From Bacteroidota bacterium (GTDB lineage Bacteria > Bacteroidota > Bacteroidia > Cytophagales > Cyclobacteriaceae), in the NCBI GenBank assembly GCA_023417785.1, contig JAEZEH010000107.1, positions 1-5,243 of the forward strand: a DNA stretch of 5,243 nt. Reading direction: 5' to 3'. The notes below the pieces were generated by a model. That model did not search any database, was not told the DNA's origin, and was given only the letters and a program-made list of their open reading frames with translations. Below are positions 5,069 through 5,243 of this stretch, one piece after another (within the stretch, counting starts at the first letter, position 1; the number at the start of each line of letters is the position of its first letter). A program made the translations under genes and the position numbers.

Positions 5069-5243
5069 ATGAAGCGAATTGTCGTATTACTGCTTATGAT
5101 TCTCCTGATACGGTTAACAGGACTGGCACAGGGTTTTGAAAAACCACCCGAAGGAAAGGCTATCATCCACATTGTTTTTGGTGAGTCACCCGGAAGCAAT
5201 GTCGTTTTATACCTTGGCGATTCACTAATCGGCGGCTTCGGGA
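5069..5243 (+). CDS. Secreted DUF2846-like protein, N-terminal fragment
   Basis: An open frame of 58 codons from ATG 5069 runs off the right edge with no stop. It begins M-K-R-I-V-V-L-L-L with a hydrophobic core and a likely signal peptidase site around G-L-A-Q (18-21), so the product is exported. The mature start, K-P-P-E-G-K-A-I-I-H-I-V-F (25-37), then V-V-L-Y-L-G-D-S-L-I-G-G (45-56), resembles the opening of DUF2846-type domains. In these, a P-P-x-G-K-A-x-x-Y strand is followed by a residue pair for a small beta domain (x-v-D-g-x-x-i-G). The function of that family is not established. It is divergent from the OmpA-like gene with 166 bases between their starts. Reality of the gene is likely; family call is tentative because only about a third may be visible. 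Confidence 0.7.
   Translation, partial: MKRIVVLLLMILLIRLTGLAQGFEKPPEGKAIIHIVFGESPGSNVVLYLGDSLIGGFG

Noticed and set aside
4903..5199. N-terminal extension of the OmpA-like frame on the minus strand
   Set aside because: It would run through the consensus promoter and lie antisense to the divergent gene at 5069; the sequence does not look like a protein domain and precedes an evident signal peptide.

Overview
The window looks like a chromosomal segment of a Bacteroidota bacterium, most likely of the Cytophagales type. This is an inference from four things: moderate GC, start codons mostly without strong Shine-Dalgarno sequences, signal peptides ending in A-Q or F-S-Q, and one textbook Bacteroidota housekeeping promoter (TTG-N19-TAnnTTTG) on the minus strand. 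No RNA gene, insertion sequence, phage gene or CRISPR array is visible.

Layout. Bases 1-302 hold the C-terminal end of ATP-dependent phosphoenolpyruvate carboxykinase, followed by a hairpin terminator. Bases 424-2571 hold a compact three-gene unit with overlapping reading frames: an ECF-type sigma-70 factor, a zinc-finger (ZAS) anti-sigma factor with one membrane span, and an unrecognised predicted lipoprotein with a second, C-terminal membrane span. The 164 bases that follow are non-coding and contain inverted repeats. Next come a small secreted helical protein of unknown function (2736-3314) with a strong terminator, then a secreted M15-family zinc peptidase (3413-4192) predicted to cut peptidoglycan peptides. 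Facing it on the minus strand (4237-4902) is an OmpA-like envelope protein with an N-terminal carboxypeptidase-regulatory-like beta domain. A divergent promoter region separates it from a secreted DUF2846-like protein that runs off the right edge (5069 onward).

How the genes fit together. Apart from the metabolic gene at the left edge and the sigma factor itself, every product is predicted to sit in or beyond the inner membrane. The central unit reads as an envelope-sensing switch: the anti-sigma holds the sigma factor at the inner membrane, and the co-translated lipoprotein is a candidate for the signal input or the immediate output. The M15 peptidase and the OmpA-like protein both act on or bind peptidoglycan. 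No shared regulation between them and the sigma unit can be shown from sequence alone.

Nothing here is clearly a new system. The parts most worth a second look are the third gene of the sigma operon, the cysteine cluster in the anti-sigma's periplasmic tail, and the structured spacer after the operon.
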